Part shown: positions 1 through 6,888 of the stretch, in pieces
Numbering within the stretch: the stretch's first letter is position 1
Layout of the letters: each line of letters starts with the position of its first letter
NCBI GenBank assembly: GCA_900753095.1
Contig: CAADXT010000154.1
Span: 1-16,852 of the forward strand
DNA: 16,852 nt
Direction of reading: 5' to 3'
DNA from: Eggerthellaceae bacterium
GTDB lineage: Bacteria > Actinomycetota > Coriobacteriia > Coriobacteriales > Eggerthellaceae
Notes under the pieces: model-generated
Told to the model about the DNA's origin: nothing
Databases searched by the model: none
The model's input: the letters and a program-made list of their open reading frames with translations, nothing else
Translations under genes and position numbers: made by a program

Positions 1-37
1 ACAGGCCCGCGCAGCGTCATTGCGTCTCACACGAAAA

Positions 38-60
38 AAGCCCGTTCGTAGAACGGGCTT
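38..60 (-). terminator. Terminator of the tRNA-Lys-associated element
   Basis: Perfect 10-bp stem (38-47/51-60) with loop GTA, followed on the minus strand by a run of six T (34-39). It lies just past the duplicated tRNA-Lys 3' end. The same loop and central bases (cgttc-gta-gaacg) recur in the hairpin at 13412-13432, with compensating changes in the lower stem. Confidence 0.75.
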
Positions 61-90
61 TAACTCTAAATGGTGGACCGTCGGGGACTC
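55..90 (-). repeat. Duplicated tRNA-Lys 3' end (direct repeat of 246-281)
   Basis: A 36-bp exact match to 246-281, covering the last 17 tRNA-Lys bases, the CCA, and 16 bases beyond it. This is only the 3' part of a tRNA, so it is not a second gene. The pattern resembles the target duplication left by elements that integrate into tRNA 3' ends, and also the tRNA-derived repeats of the E. coli tyrT (rtT) locus. Confidence 0.85.
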
Positions 91-230
91 CCGCGGCTTC
101 GCCGCTCAACCCCTCAAGGTAAAGCTTTCGGGACAAAATCCTAAGAATATGCCACTGGCATATTCTCTTAACGGATTTTCACCTCATCGGTTCGAGTCCC
201 CGAACAAGCTGAGGCCTCGCCAAAAATAAA

Positions 231-252
231 AAAGCCCCATTGCTGGGGCTTT
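231..252 (-). terminator. tRNA-Lys terminator
   Basis: An 8-bp stem (231-238/245-252) with loop ATTGCT begins nine bases after the tRNA CCA end. On the minus strand it runs straight into a T-rich tract (about 222-233). It should end the tRNA-Lys transcript before the structured element. Confidence 0.8.
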
Positions 253-261
253 AACTCTAAA

Positions 262-337
262 TGGTGGACCGTCGGGGACTCGAACCCCGGACCTTGGGAT
301 TAAGAGTCCCCTGCTCTACCAACTAAGCTAACGGTCC
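262..337 (-). tRNA. tRNA-Lys (anticodon CTT)
   Basis: The minus strand gives a 76-base cloverleaf with encoded CCA. The 7-bp acceptor stem starts GGACCGT and ends ACGGTCC, with discriminator A. The D-arm contains AGTTGGTAGAG, the anticodon loop is CTCTTAA in the stem GGGA/TCCC context, and the T-loop is GTTCGAG. Anticodon CTT reads the AAG lysine codon. Its 3' 20 bases are duplicated downstream at 71-90. Confidence 0.95.
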
Positions 338-369
338 ATGAGAAATGCCGTGTGTTTCAACGGCTATCT

Positions 370-397
370 ATTATGCATCAAAGATGCGGATTATCAA
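370..397 (-). promoter_or_regulatory. Predicted tRNA-Lys promoter
   Basis: On the minus strand, TTGATA (392-397) and CATAAT (370-375) are separated by 16 bases. They lie between tRNA-His and tRNA-Lys and would start transcription about 25 bases before the tRNA. The same -35/16/-10 layout precedes the other two tRNA genes. Confidence 0.55.
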
Positions 398-405
398 GGT
401 TGCGC

Positions 406-483
406 TGGGGTGGGTAATCGGACTCGAACCGACGACCTCCAGAGCCACAATCTGGCATTCTAGCCAACTGAACTATACCCACC
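406..483 (-). tRNA. tRNA-His (anticodon GTG)
   Basis: The minus strand folds as a cloverleaf with encoded CCA (406-408). The anticodon loop is TTGTGGC, giving GTG. The extra 5' G (position 483) opposite discriminator C (409) is the histidine-tRNA hallmark read by histidyl-tRNA synthetase. The T-loop is GTTCGAG. Unlike tRNA-Lys and tRNA-Gly, it has no structured element downstream, only the tRNA-Lys promoter. Confidence 0.95.
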
Positions 484-499
484 GTTTGCGCAAGTAGGT

Positions 500-527
500 A
501 TATTACAGGATTCAAAAGTTCATGCAA
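500..527 (-). promoter_or_regulatory. Predicted tRNA-His promoter
   Basis: On the minus strand, TTGCAT (522-527) and TAATAT (500-505) are 16 bases apart, placing the start about 10 bases before the tRNA. Just upstream sits an A/T-rich perfect palindrome cttttttcgaaaaaag (531-546) that could act as an UP-like element. The rest of 547-641, up to the lipid kinase, shows only its ribosome site. Confidence 0.6.
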
Positions 528-641
528 CCCCTTTTTTCGAAAAAAGTGAGCTTTTTGGCATATATCGATATTTTCCCAGGTCACAGAGCTGCTAAACCGA
601 TAAGTCGGTAATGGTATCATCGGGAAAACCAAGGAGGAACA

Positions 642-1571
642 ATGTTTGGCAAGACCCTTGTAATCGCCAATCCGGCAGCGCGCAGCGGCAAAGCCGCCGA
701 AGTAGCAGCGCATGCCAAGGTTGTGTTCGACAAGCTTGGCACTGAAGAGGGCGCTATCGAGGACCTTGCGTTCCGCTACACAATAGGCCCCAAGGACGCT
801 ACACGCATAGCACGCGAATGCGGCAGCGGATACAACACCGTGGTGGCACTCGGCGGCGACGGCATCGTGAACGAAGTGGCAAACGGCCTTATGCAGATTA
901 GCCGAGCAGAACGCCCAGCGTTCGCGCTTATCCCCTGCGGCAACGGAGACGACTTCGCCCGAACGATCGGCATGAGCCGCAACCCAACCGAATCGCTGCA
1001 GCAATTCGCCTCCAAGAACCTCCATGCTGTAAAGATCGATGTGCCGCGCGTAAACGGTACCTGGTACCTTGAGACGCTCTCCTTCGGGCTCGATGCCGCA
1101 ATAGCCCTGGGAACAGCCGAGCTTCGCAAGAAGACGCATCGCACCGGCACAAGCCTGTACCTTCAGTGCGGTATCGACCAGCTAGTGAACCACCGCGAGA
1201 TTCGCCATGCGCGCCTATCCCTCGATGGTGCAGAGGCCTTTCCCATCGAGTTCTACCTTTTGGCGGTGCAGAACGGAATCAGCTACGGTGGAGGCTTTCA
1301 GATCTGCCCTCACGCCCGCCTCGACGATGGCTTGCTGGACATTTGCTACGCAAAGCCCACACTTTCCGCACCAGCGGCGATACGGCTGCTCCTAAAGGCC
1401 AAGAGCGGCAAGCACACCACACATCCTAACCTCACCTTTGCTCAAGCCCGCCACGTGCATCTGAGCCTCAAAACGACCATTCCCGCGCAAATCGATGGCG
1501 AAGCCTTGCCCGCAACCGAATACGACATCGCGCTGAGCCCCAAAGAGCTCTCCGTGCTTATGCCGCAATAG
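642..1571 (+). CDS. Diacylglycerol/lipid kinase family protein (YegS/DgkB-like)
   Basis: 309 aa, the usual length for the family. These cytosolic or membrane-associated enzymes phosphorylate diacylglycerol or related lipids with ATP, recycling lipid for membrane phospholipid synthesis. Seen: an N-terminal nucleotide-binding DAGK catalytic domain beginning LVIANPAARSGKA (residues 6-18), the glycine motif GGDG at 71-74 within VVALGGDGIVNEV, and PCGNGDDFAR at 98-107, where most relatives have GTGNDFAR. A C-terminal beta-rich domain ends with the usual IDGEAL motif. The start is fixed by AAGGAGG (631-637) five bases upstream. It stands alone on plus, convergent with gdhA, and shares a hairpin terminator with it. 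The true lipid substrate cannot be told from sequence. Confidence 0.9.
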   Translation: MFGKTLVIANPAARSGKAAEVAAHAKVVFDKLGTEEGAIEDLAFRYTIGPKDATRIARECGSGYNTVVALGGDGIVNEVANGLMQISRAERPAFALIPCGNGDDFARTIGMSRNPTESLQQFASKNLHAVKIDVPRVNGTWYLETLSFGLDAAIALGTAELRKKTHRTGTSLYLQCGIDQLVNHREIRHARLSLDGAEAFPIEFYLLAVQNGISYGGGFQICPHARLDDGLLDICYAKPTLSAPAAIRLLLKAKSGKHTTHPNLTFAQARHVHLSLKTTIPAQIDGEALPATEYDIALSPKELSVLMPQ

Positions 1572-1580
1572 GAAATAAAA

Positions 1581-1610
1581 AAGCGGGAAGCTCTCTCGAG
1601 CCTCCCGCTT
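1581..1610. terminator. Bidirectional terminator between lipid kinase and gdhA
   Basis: An 8-bp stem (1581-1588/1603-1610) lies between the two convergent stop codons. The minus strand continues into a T-run (1577-1582 as A), ending gdhA. On plus it is followed by TTTCTG-like sequence, so it is weaker for the kinase. Confidence 0.75.
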
Positions 1611-1647
1611 TCTGTCGAAAATGCTTAGATAAACAGCGGAGCTGTTT

Positions 1648-2979
1648 TTACACGATGCCCTGAGCCAGCATAGCGTCAGCAAGCTTCTTGAAGCCAGCGA
1701 TGTTGGCGCCGGCAACGTAGTCGCCCTCCACGCCGTATTCGCGAGCTGCATCGTCGGCAGCATGGAAGATGTTCACCATGATGCCCTGAAGCTTTGCGTC
1801 TACCTCTTCGAACGTCCAGGAAAGGCGCTCGGAGTTCTGGGACATTTCCAGGCCGGAAGTTGCAACGCCGCCAGCATTTGCAGCCTTGCCAGGCATGAAC
1901 ACTACGCCGTTTTCCTGCAGGTACTGGGTTGCGTCCATGGTGGTAGGCATGTTAGCGCCCTCGGCAACGATCTGGCAGCCGTTGGCAGCAAGAGCCTTAG
2001 CGTCTTCGATGAACAGCTCGTTCTGAGTTGCGCAAGGAAGGGCGATGTCGACTTTGATGTTCCAAACGCCACGACCGTCGTGGTACTCAACGCCCTCACG
2101 GCGCTTAGCGTACTCGGAGATACGACCGCGCTCGACTTCCTTGATCTGCTTAACCAAGTCAACGTCGATGCCGTTGGGATCGTGGATCCAGCCGGTGGAG
2201 TCGGAGAGGGTAACCACCTTGGCGCCAAGCTGCTGCGCCTTCTCGGTAGCGTAGATTGCAACGTTGCCAGAACCAGAAACGGCAACCGTCTTGCCTTCAA
2301 GGGTGTCGCCCTTGCACTTCAGGTATTCCTGAACAAAGTAGATCAGGCCGTAGCCGGTAGCTTCGGTACGAGCCAAGGAACCACCGTAGGAAAGGCCCTT
2401 ACCGGTAAGCACGCCTTCCCAAACGTTGCGGATGCGCTTGTACTGGCCGAACATATAGCCGATCTCGCGTGCACCCGTGCCGATGTCGCCAGCAGGAACG
2501 TCGGTGTCGGCACCAACATGCTTGCAAAGCTCGGTCATGAAGGACTGGCAGAAGCGCATTACCTCAGCGTCGGACTTGCCCTTGGGGTCGAAGTCGGAGC
2601 CGCCCTTGCCGCCGCCCATGGGAAGCGTGGTAAGGCTGTTCTTGAAAATCTGCTCGAAGCCCAGGAACTTGATGATGCCCAGGTTTACGGAAGGATGAAG
2701 GCGAAGGCCGCCCTTGTAGGGTCCAAGGCAGCTGTTGAACTGCACACGGAAACCACGGTTTACCTGCACCTTGCCGGAATCGTCGACCCACGGAACGCGG
2801 AACATGATCACACGCTCGGGCTCTACGATGCGCTCAAGCAAACCTGCCTTCTCATACTCGGGATTCGCGTCGATGACGGGCTTCAAAGACGTCAGAACCT
2901 CGGTAACAGCCTGAATGAACTCAGGCTCGTTTGCGTTCTTGGCCTTTACCTGCTCGATGACGGAGTCAACGTAGCTCAT
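1648..2979 (-). CDS. gdhA: NADP-type glutamate dehydrogenase
   Basis: 443 aa hexameric-type glutamate dehydrogenase interconverting 2-oxoglutarate plus ammonia and glutamate, the cytosolic link between nitrogen and carbon metabolism. Seen: substrate domain with LPMGGGKGGSDFDP, whose K125 corresponds to the catalytic lysine; PAGDIGTG with D165, the catalytic aspartate; and a Rossmann domain with GSGNVA (236-241) followed by VVTLSDS, the form seen in NADP-preferring enzymes. The frame is open for 23 more codons upstream, but the start is placed at MSYVDS because AAAGGAGG lies six bases before that ATG and the family begins there. It has its own promoter and a palindrome over the -35, so it is probably regulated apart from argS. 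Confidence 0.96.
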   Translation of the reverse strand: MSYVDSVIEQVKAKNANEPEFIQAVTEVLTSLKPVIDANPEYEKAGLLERIVEPERVIMFRVPWVDDSGKVQVNRGFRVQFNSCLGPYKGGLRLHPSVNLGIIKFLGFEQIFKNSLTTLPMGGGKGGSDFDPKGKSDAEVMRFCQSFMTELCKHVGADTDVPAGDIGTGAREIGYMFGQYKRIRNVWEGVLTGKGLSYGGSLARTEATGYGLIYFVQEYLKCKGDTLEGKTVAVSGSGNVAIYATEKAQQLGAKVVTLSDSTGWIHDPNGIDVDLVKQIKEVERGRISEYAKRREGVEYHDGRGVWNIKVDIALPCATQNELFIEDAKALAANGCQIVAEGANMPTTMDATQYLQENGVVFMPGKAANAGGVATSGLEMSQNSERLSWTFEEVDAKLQGIMVNIFHAADDAAREYGVEGDYVAGANIAGFKKLADAMLAQGIV

Positions 2980-3008
2980 AGGACCTCCTTTGTAGAAACT
3001 CAACGCGT

Positions 3009-3047
3009 TTAATAATAATTCCGAAACGATGCTGCAAAGCCTTTGCA
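3009..3047 (-). promoter_or_regulatory. Predicted gdhA promoter with overlapping palindromic operator
   Basis: On the minus strand, TTGCAG (3032-3037) and TATTAA (3009-3014) are separated by 17 bases, giving a leader of about 22 bases before the ribosome site and ATG at 2979. The perfect 15-base palindrome tgcaaagcctttgca (3033-3047) covers the -35, the right place for a repressor site. The cognate regulator is not visible in this window. The remaining bases up to the argS terminator show no other signal. Confidence 0.5.
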
Positions 3048-3142
3048 AACTTTCTGTAACACGGTGGAAACAAATATGGGGAGCAAGCGAGCCTCAGCCT
3101 CGGCAAACGGCGCAACTTCGCAGAAAACTTCGCCGAAAACAG

Positions 3143-3168
3143 AAGAAGCGCCCCGAAAGGCGCTTCTT
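3143..3168 (-). terminator. argS terminator
   Basis: A perfect 10-bp stem (3143-3152/3159-3168) with loop ccgaaa lies 21 bases past the argS stop. On the minus strand it is followed by a T-containing stretch (CTGTTTTC). It separates argS from the gdhA promoter. Confidence 0.7.
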
Positions 3169-3189
3169 TGTTGAGTTATGGGATGGCAG

Positions 3190-4905
3190 CTACATGCGCT
3201 CAGGAGCGGAAACGCCCAGAAGGTCAAGCGAGAGAGCCAAGACGATGCGGGCAGCGTCTACCAACGCGAGACGCGCCTTCTCGACATCTTCCTCTACGCC
3301 CAGCACGTGGCAGTTTCCGTAGAAGGAATGGAACAGGCTTGCCAGCTCCTGGGCATAATGCGTAAGACGGAACGGGGCGCGATCGCGCGCAGCGCCTGCA
3401 ACCAAGTCGGAGAAATCGGCCATCTTGCGCATAAGGGCAAGCTCGGACTCATGCGCAAGCGGAGAAAGATCCACGCCATCGAGGCCAAGCTCGGCAACGA
3501 TGTCCTCGATCCCCGCGCTCTCGACATCCATGCCGCGTGCCTCCCCCGCCTTGCGGAGGATGGAGCAGATGCGGGCATGAGCATACTGCACGTAGTACAC
3601 AGGGTTCGAGGAATCCTGCTTCTTAGCGACCTCAATGTCGAAATCGATTGCCTGGTCAGCCGACTTGGAGAGCATGAGGTAGCGGGTGGCGTCGACGCCG
3701 ACCTCGTCGATAAGCTCCTGGAAGGTAACCATCTCACCCGTACGCTTCGACATGCGAACCGGCTCACCGTCGCGCAGCAGGTTGACAAGCTGGCCAAGCA
3801 CCACTTCCAACGCATCAGGATAGCCCCATGCCGTCATCATCGCCTTGCAGCGCTGAATGTAGCCGTGGTGGTCGGCGCCCCAAATGTCGATCAGATGATC
3901 ATAGCCGCGCTGCATCTTGTCATAGTGATAGGCAACGTCGCTCATGAAGTAGGTAAGGTCGCCGTTCGCCTTGACCAGAACGCGATCCTTATCGTCGCCG
4001 AAGTCGGTTGAGCGGAAGAACGTGGCCCCATCGGATTCATACAGAAGACCCTTTTCGTTCATGACGTCGAACGCACGCTGCTGCTTCGTCGTGCCGTTCT
4101 CGTCGGGGACGAACAGGGAGCGCTCGCTGAACCACGTATCAAAATGGTTGCCGAACGTGGAAAGGGTGCTCTTGACCGTGTCGAGCATCATGGCATAACC
4201 GCGCTCACGGAAATCGATCAGGCGCTCCTGCTCGTCAGCATCGAGCCACTTGCTGCCGTCCTCATCGATGATAGCCTGCGCGATATCCTTGATATACGCA
4301 CCGCCGTAGCATGCCTCGGGCATTTCGACATCCTGGCCAAGCATCTGCTGGTAGCGAACAACGATGGAGTTGCCGAAAACGTTCATCTGGTTGCCCTGGT
4401 CGTTGATGTAGAACTCTTCATCAACCGAATAACCCGCATGGCGCATCACGCGTGCCGTGGCATCACCCAGCGCAGCCCAGCGGCCATGGCCCACATGCAT
4501 GGGGCCTGTAGGGTTGGCAGATACGTACTCAAGATCGACTTTGCAGGGCTCAGCCAGCTGCGACTTGCCGAAGTCGGCGCCCTTTTCGCGCGCTTCTGCC
4601 ACTACCGCCTGAAACGAGGCGTTGGTAAGCGTCAGGTTGATAAAGCCAGGGCCAGCGATTTCGCATGACTCAACGAGGCTGTTCTCGGGAAGGTGGTCGA
4701 CGATCGCCTGGGCGATGGCACGAGGGTTCATGTGAGCCGCCTTGGCCAAGCGCATGGCAACGGTGCAGGCCCAATCGCCGTGACCCTCTTCGCGGGGACG
4801 CTCAAGCGAAGGCACGGGAATCTCATCAAGGGGCAACTCCCCCGCCTCGACAGCGGCCTTCAAGGCCTGGTGCAAAACCGACTCAAGCGATTCACGAATG
4901 GTCAT
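3190..4905 (-). CDS. argS: Arginyl-tRNA synthetase
   Basis: 571 aa class I aminoacyl-tRNA synthetase charging tRNA-Arg with arginine using ATP; cytosolic and essential. Seen: N-terminal Add1 domain contacting the tRNA D-loop (about residues 5-95); catalytic Rossmann core with the HIGH motif as HVGH (137-140) after VSANPTGPM; the KMSKS-loop equivalent MSKRTG (385-390); and a C-terminal DALR anticodon-binding domain ending in the DLLGVSAPERM tail usual for the family. The ATG at 4905 follows a modest GGAAGG. A terminator lies 60-100 bases upstream, so argS probably has a separate promoter, though I see no convincing -35/-10. Confidence 0.97.
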   Translation of the reverse strand: MTIRESLESVLHQALKAAVEAGELPLDEIPVPSLERPREEGHGDWACTVAMRLAKAAHMNPRAIAQAIVDHLPENSLVESCEIAGPGFINLTLTNASFQAVVAEAREKGADFGKSQLAEPCKVDLEYVSANPTGPMHVGHGRWAALGDATARVMRHAGYSVDEEFYINDQGNQMNVFGNSIVVRYQQMLGQDVEMPEACYGGAYIKDIAQAIIDEDGSKWLDADEQERLIDFRERGYAMMLDTVKSTLSTFGNHFDTWFSERSLFVPDENGTTKQQRAFDVMNEKGLLYESDGATFFRSTDFGDDKDRVLVKANGDLTYFMSDVAYHYDKMQRGYDHLIDIWGADHHGYIQRCKAMMTAWGYPDALEVVLGQLVNLLRDGEPVRMSKRTGEMVTFQELIDEVGVDATRYLMLSKSADQAIDFDIEVAKKQDSSNPVYYVQYAHARICSILRKAGEARGMDVESAGIEDIVAELGLDGVDLSPLAHESELALMRKMADFSDLVAGAARDRAPFRLTHYAQELASLFHSFYGNCHVLGVEEDVEKARLALVDAARIVLALSLDLLGVSAPERM

Positions 4906-4940
4906 GGAAACTTACCTTCCTCATACACAAAATGCCGAAA

Positions 4941-4956
4941 GGGATCTGCCGATCCC
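4941..4956 (-). promoter_or_regulatory. Hairpin in argS leader
   Basis: A 6-bp perfect stem, gggatc/gatccc with loop tgcc, lies 36-51 bases upstream of the argS ATG and downstream of the preceding terminator. There is no T-tract, so it is not a terminator. Its role is unknown, and the space is far too short for a T-box. Confidence 0.35.
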
Positions 4957-4966
4957 GAAACAATCA

Positions 4967-5000
4967 AAAAAAGCACGCCACCCGCAATTAGGCAGCGTGC
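4967..5000 (-). terminator. Terminator after the argF-dat unit
   Basis: A hairpin with stem gcacgc/gcgtgc (4973-4978/4995-5000), extended inward by GC pairs, is followed on the minus strand by seven T. It sits 16 bases past the aminotransferase stop. Confidence 0.75.
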
Positions 5001-5015
5001 CTCATTGTACCATCG

Positions 5016-5867
5016 TTATGCGCGACGCGCTTCAACGTACGACTCGAACTCGCGAACCGCCACATCCTGTATGAGGCTGAACAGCTCGCCAGCGTGGCCT
5101 CCGACCGAAACGCCGTCGACCGTTTTCGCCAGCACGCCACCTGGCTCCGAAGAAGCTGAGACGATGACCTCGTCAGCATCCATAAGCTCCTGCTTCGTGA
5201 AGGGGCGTTCCACAACGGGGACGCCCAGCTTGCCGCACGCAGCGATGATGTGCTTGCGGGCGATGCCGGGCAGAATCAGGTTGTCGGCAGGATGGGTGAC
5301 CAAGGCGCCTTCTTTAAGTATGTGGACGTTGCTGTGCGCGCATTCGGTAACGAACCCATCACGCACGAACACCGCTTCCTCGCACCCGGAGGCCTTGGCG
5401 TGCTGAGCCGCCATCACGTTGGGCAGCAGGTTCAGCGTCTTGGTGTTGCAGTGCAGGAATCGGGTGTCTTCGACGGTGACCAGGCTGACAGCAGAAGGGC
5501 GCAGCTGCTTTTCCTCAGGCTCGACCATCACCCAAAGGTTTGCAGGGCCCTCGGGAAACGGATGGCTGCGATGCGCCGTGCCGCGCGTTACCTGCCAGTA
5601 CACGAAATGATACGACCCGTCCACCTGCGCCACCAGGCTCGCAAGGAGCTCGGCAAGCTCATCTTTTCCGATGCCTGGGTCGATAGCCATGTTGGCGCAG
5701 CTGTTGAAAAAGCGCTCGATATGGTCTTCAACGAACACCACCACGCCGTCAAGCGCCATGGTGGCATCGTAGACGCCGTCTCCGTAGAAGCACACACGAT
5801 CGAGAAACGGCACCTTGAGCTCCTCGAGCAGCCCCGTTTCTCCGTTGTAGTAGCCGATGTTCTTCAT
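5016..5867 (-). CDS. dat: D-amino-acid aminotransferase (class IV, PLP)
   Basis: 283 aa, the length of Bacillus D-alanine aminotransferase. It moves amino groups between D-alanine or other D-amino acids and 2-oxoacids to make D-glutamate or D-alanine for peptidoglycan. Seen: FYGDGVYDA near the N-terminus; QVTRGTAHRSHPFP with R95, R100 and H102, matching the residues that bind the substrate carboxylate and set D-specificity; K143 in NTKTLNLLPN as the PLP Schiff-base lysine; and LPGIARKHI plus SASSEPGGV loops near the cofactor phosphate. These favour D-amino-acid over branched-chain specificity. Its ATG is 8 bases after the ornithine carbamoyltransferase stop with a poor ribosome site, suggesting translational coupling. 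Confidence 0.88.
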   Translation of the reverse strand: MKNIGYYNGETGLLEELKVPFLDRVCFYGDGVYDATMALDGVVVFVEDHIERFFNSCANMAIDPGIGKDELAELLASLVAQVDGSYHFVYWQVTRGTAHRSHPFPEGPANLWVMVEPEEKQLRPSAVSLVTVEDTRFLHCNTKTLNLLPNVMAAQHAKASGCEEAVFVRDGFVTECAHSNVHILKEGALVTHPADNLILPGIARKHIIAACGKLGVPVVERPFTKQELMDADEVIVSASSEPGGVLAKTVDGVSVGGHAGELFSLIQDVAVREFESYVEARRA

Positions 5868-5875
5868 GGCTTGAC

Positions 5876-6868
5876 CTAGCGAAGCGTTGCGAGAACCACT
5901 GCTTTGATGGAGTGCATGCGGTTTTCGGCCTCGTCGAACACGCGGGACTGCGCGCCCTCGAACACCTCGTCGGTTACCTCCATCTCAGTAAGGCCGAACT
6001 TTTCCTCGATTTCCTGGGCAACCGTGGTTTTGGTGTCGTGGAAGGCAGGCAGACAGTGCATGAAGATGGCGTTATCGGCCGCGTTTGCCATGACCTTGGC
6101 GTTCACCTGATAGGGGGAGAGCTCCTTGATGCGCTGCTCCCAGAGGCTTGCGGGCTCGCCCATGGAAACCCAGATGTCGGTGTAGATCACGTTTGCGTTC
6201 TTGGTTCCCGCCTCAACATCGCTGGTAACCGTGATGGTGCAATCGTTGTCAGCGGCGATCTTGCGGCATTTCTCCACCAGCTCGGCATCGGGAGCATCGG
6301 CATCGGGACAGCACGCCACATAGTTCATGCCAAGCTTCGCGCAGCCCACCATCAAGGAGTTGGCAACGTTGTTCTTGGCATCGCCCATGAACACGACAGT
6401 GAGACCCCGGACCTCGCCGAAATTCTCGCGGATGGTAAGGGCATCGGCGATGAACTGCGTCGGGTGAGCTTCAGTGGTAAGGCCGTTCCATACCGGCACG
6501 CCGGCGTATTCGGCAAGCGTCTCGACGATCTCCTGGCCGTAGCCACGGTACTCGATGCCGTCGAACATGCGGCCCAGAACGCGCGCGGTATCCTCAATGG
6601 ATTCCTTGTTGCCCATCTGCGACCCTGCAGGGTCAAGGTAGGTTACGCCCATGCCCAGGTCGTGACCGGCAATCTCAAAGGAGCAACGGGTACGCGTAGA
6701 GGTCTTCTCGAACAGAAGGACGATGTTCTTGCCCTCGAGCTCTTTATGAAGCACGCCCGCATGCTTCTTTTCCTTCAGCTCTTGAGCAAGGTCGACCAGG
6801 GAAACGATTTCCTCGGAAGTGAAATCGAGCAGTTTCAGAAAATGACGCCCCGAAAGCGATTGAGTCAT
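5876..6868 (-). CDS. argF: Ornithine carbamoyltransferase
   Basis: 330 aa. It joins carbamoyl phosphate and ornithine to citrulline, or runs in reverse in the arginine deiminase pathway. Seen: carbamoyl-phosphate motif STRTR (57-61), HPTQ (135-138), ornithine-side DIWVSMGE with the SMG loop (235-237), and HCLPAF (271-276) with the catalytic cysteine. The long form and segments such as NKESIEDTARVLGRMFD resemble both E. coli ArgF and catabolic ArcB, so biosynthetic versus catabolic use is open. No arginine deiminase or carbamate kinase gene is beside it. The start is supported by CAGGAGGATC. It forms a two-gene unit with the D-amino-acid aminotransferase. Confidence 0.94.
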   Translation of the reverse strand: MTQSLSGRHFLKLLDFTSEEIVSLVDLAQELKEKKHAGVLHKELEGKNIVLLFEKTSTRTRCSFEIAGHDLGMGVTYLDPAGSQMGNKESIEDTARVLGRMFDGIEYRGYGQEIVETLAEYAGVPVWNGLTTEAHPTQFIADALTIRENFGEVRGLTVVFMGDAKNNVANSLMVGCAKLGMNYVACCPDADAPDAELVEKCRKIAADNDCTITVTSDVEAGTKNANVIYTDIWVSMGEPASLWEQRIKELSPYQVNAKVMANAADNAIFMHCLPAFHDTKTTVAQEIEEKFGLTEMEVTDEVFEGAQSRVFDEAENRMHSIKAVVLATLR

Positions 6869-6888
6869 ATGATCCTCCTGAACTCATG

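Larger units (their letters stand above)
1..222. repeat. tRNA-Lys-associated structured element, copy 1 (cut by window start)
   Basis: Non-coding stretch downstream of tRNA-Lys that shares its architecture with 13284-13590. Seen in order on the plus strand: a flank (1-31) matching 13373-13404; a hairpin with loop GTA (38-60); a second copy of the tRNA-Lys 3' end (71-90); hairpin A (93-97/101-105, loop TTC); a weak hairpin B around 116-128; hairpin C with an outer stem 135-141/173-179 and inner stem 144-153/157-166; a conserved tail cacctcatcggttcga (180-195); and 194-203, which is an exact inverted copy of 81-90 and closes the whole fold. Primary sequence of the stems differs from copy 2 but pairing is kept. 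No protein is credible here. Function is not known to me; a small tRNA-targeting mobile element or a structured RNA are both possible. Confidence 0.7.

Noticed and set aside
71..210. A split or intron-containing tRNA-Lys
   Set aside because: Only the 3' 20 bases of the tRNA are present; no acceptor 5' strand, D-arm or anticodon arm can be found, and a full tRNA-Lys is next to it.
20..229. 69-aa open frame at the window start
   Set aside because: It reads across a terminator hairpin, a tRNA 3' fragment antisense and other hairpins; no ribosome site. Same kind of false frame as the tRNA-antisense ones near tRNA-Gly.
378..1139. 253-aa minus-strand frame over the lipid kinase and tRNA-His
   Set aside because: It runs through a tRNA gene and opposite a supported kinase gene; no recognisable domain.
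1762..3012. 416-aa plus-strand frame opposite gdhA
   Set aside because: Exact antisense of a clear, well-motifed gdhA; long only because of GC-rich codon use. The same applies to long frames opposite argS, dat, argF, pstC and the DAO gene.
4906..4970. T-box riboswitch in front of argS
   Set aside because: The leader is about 60 bases with one small hairpin; no specifier stem, T-box sequence or antiterminator.
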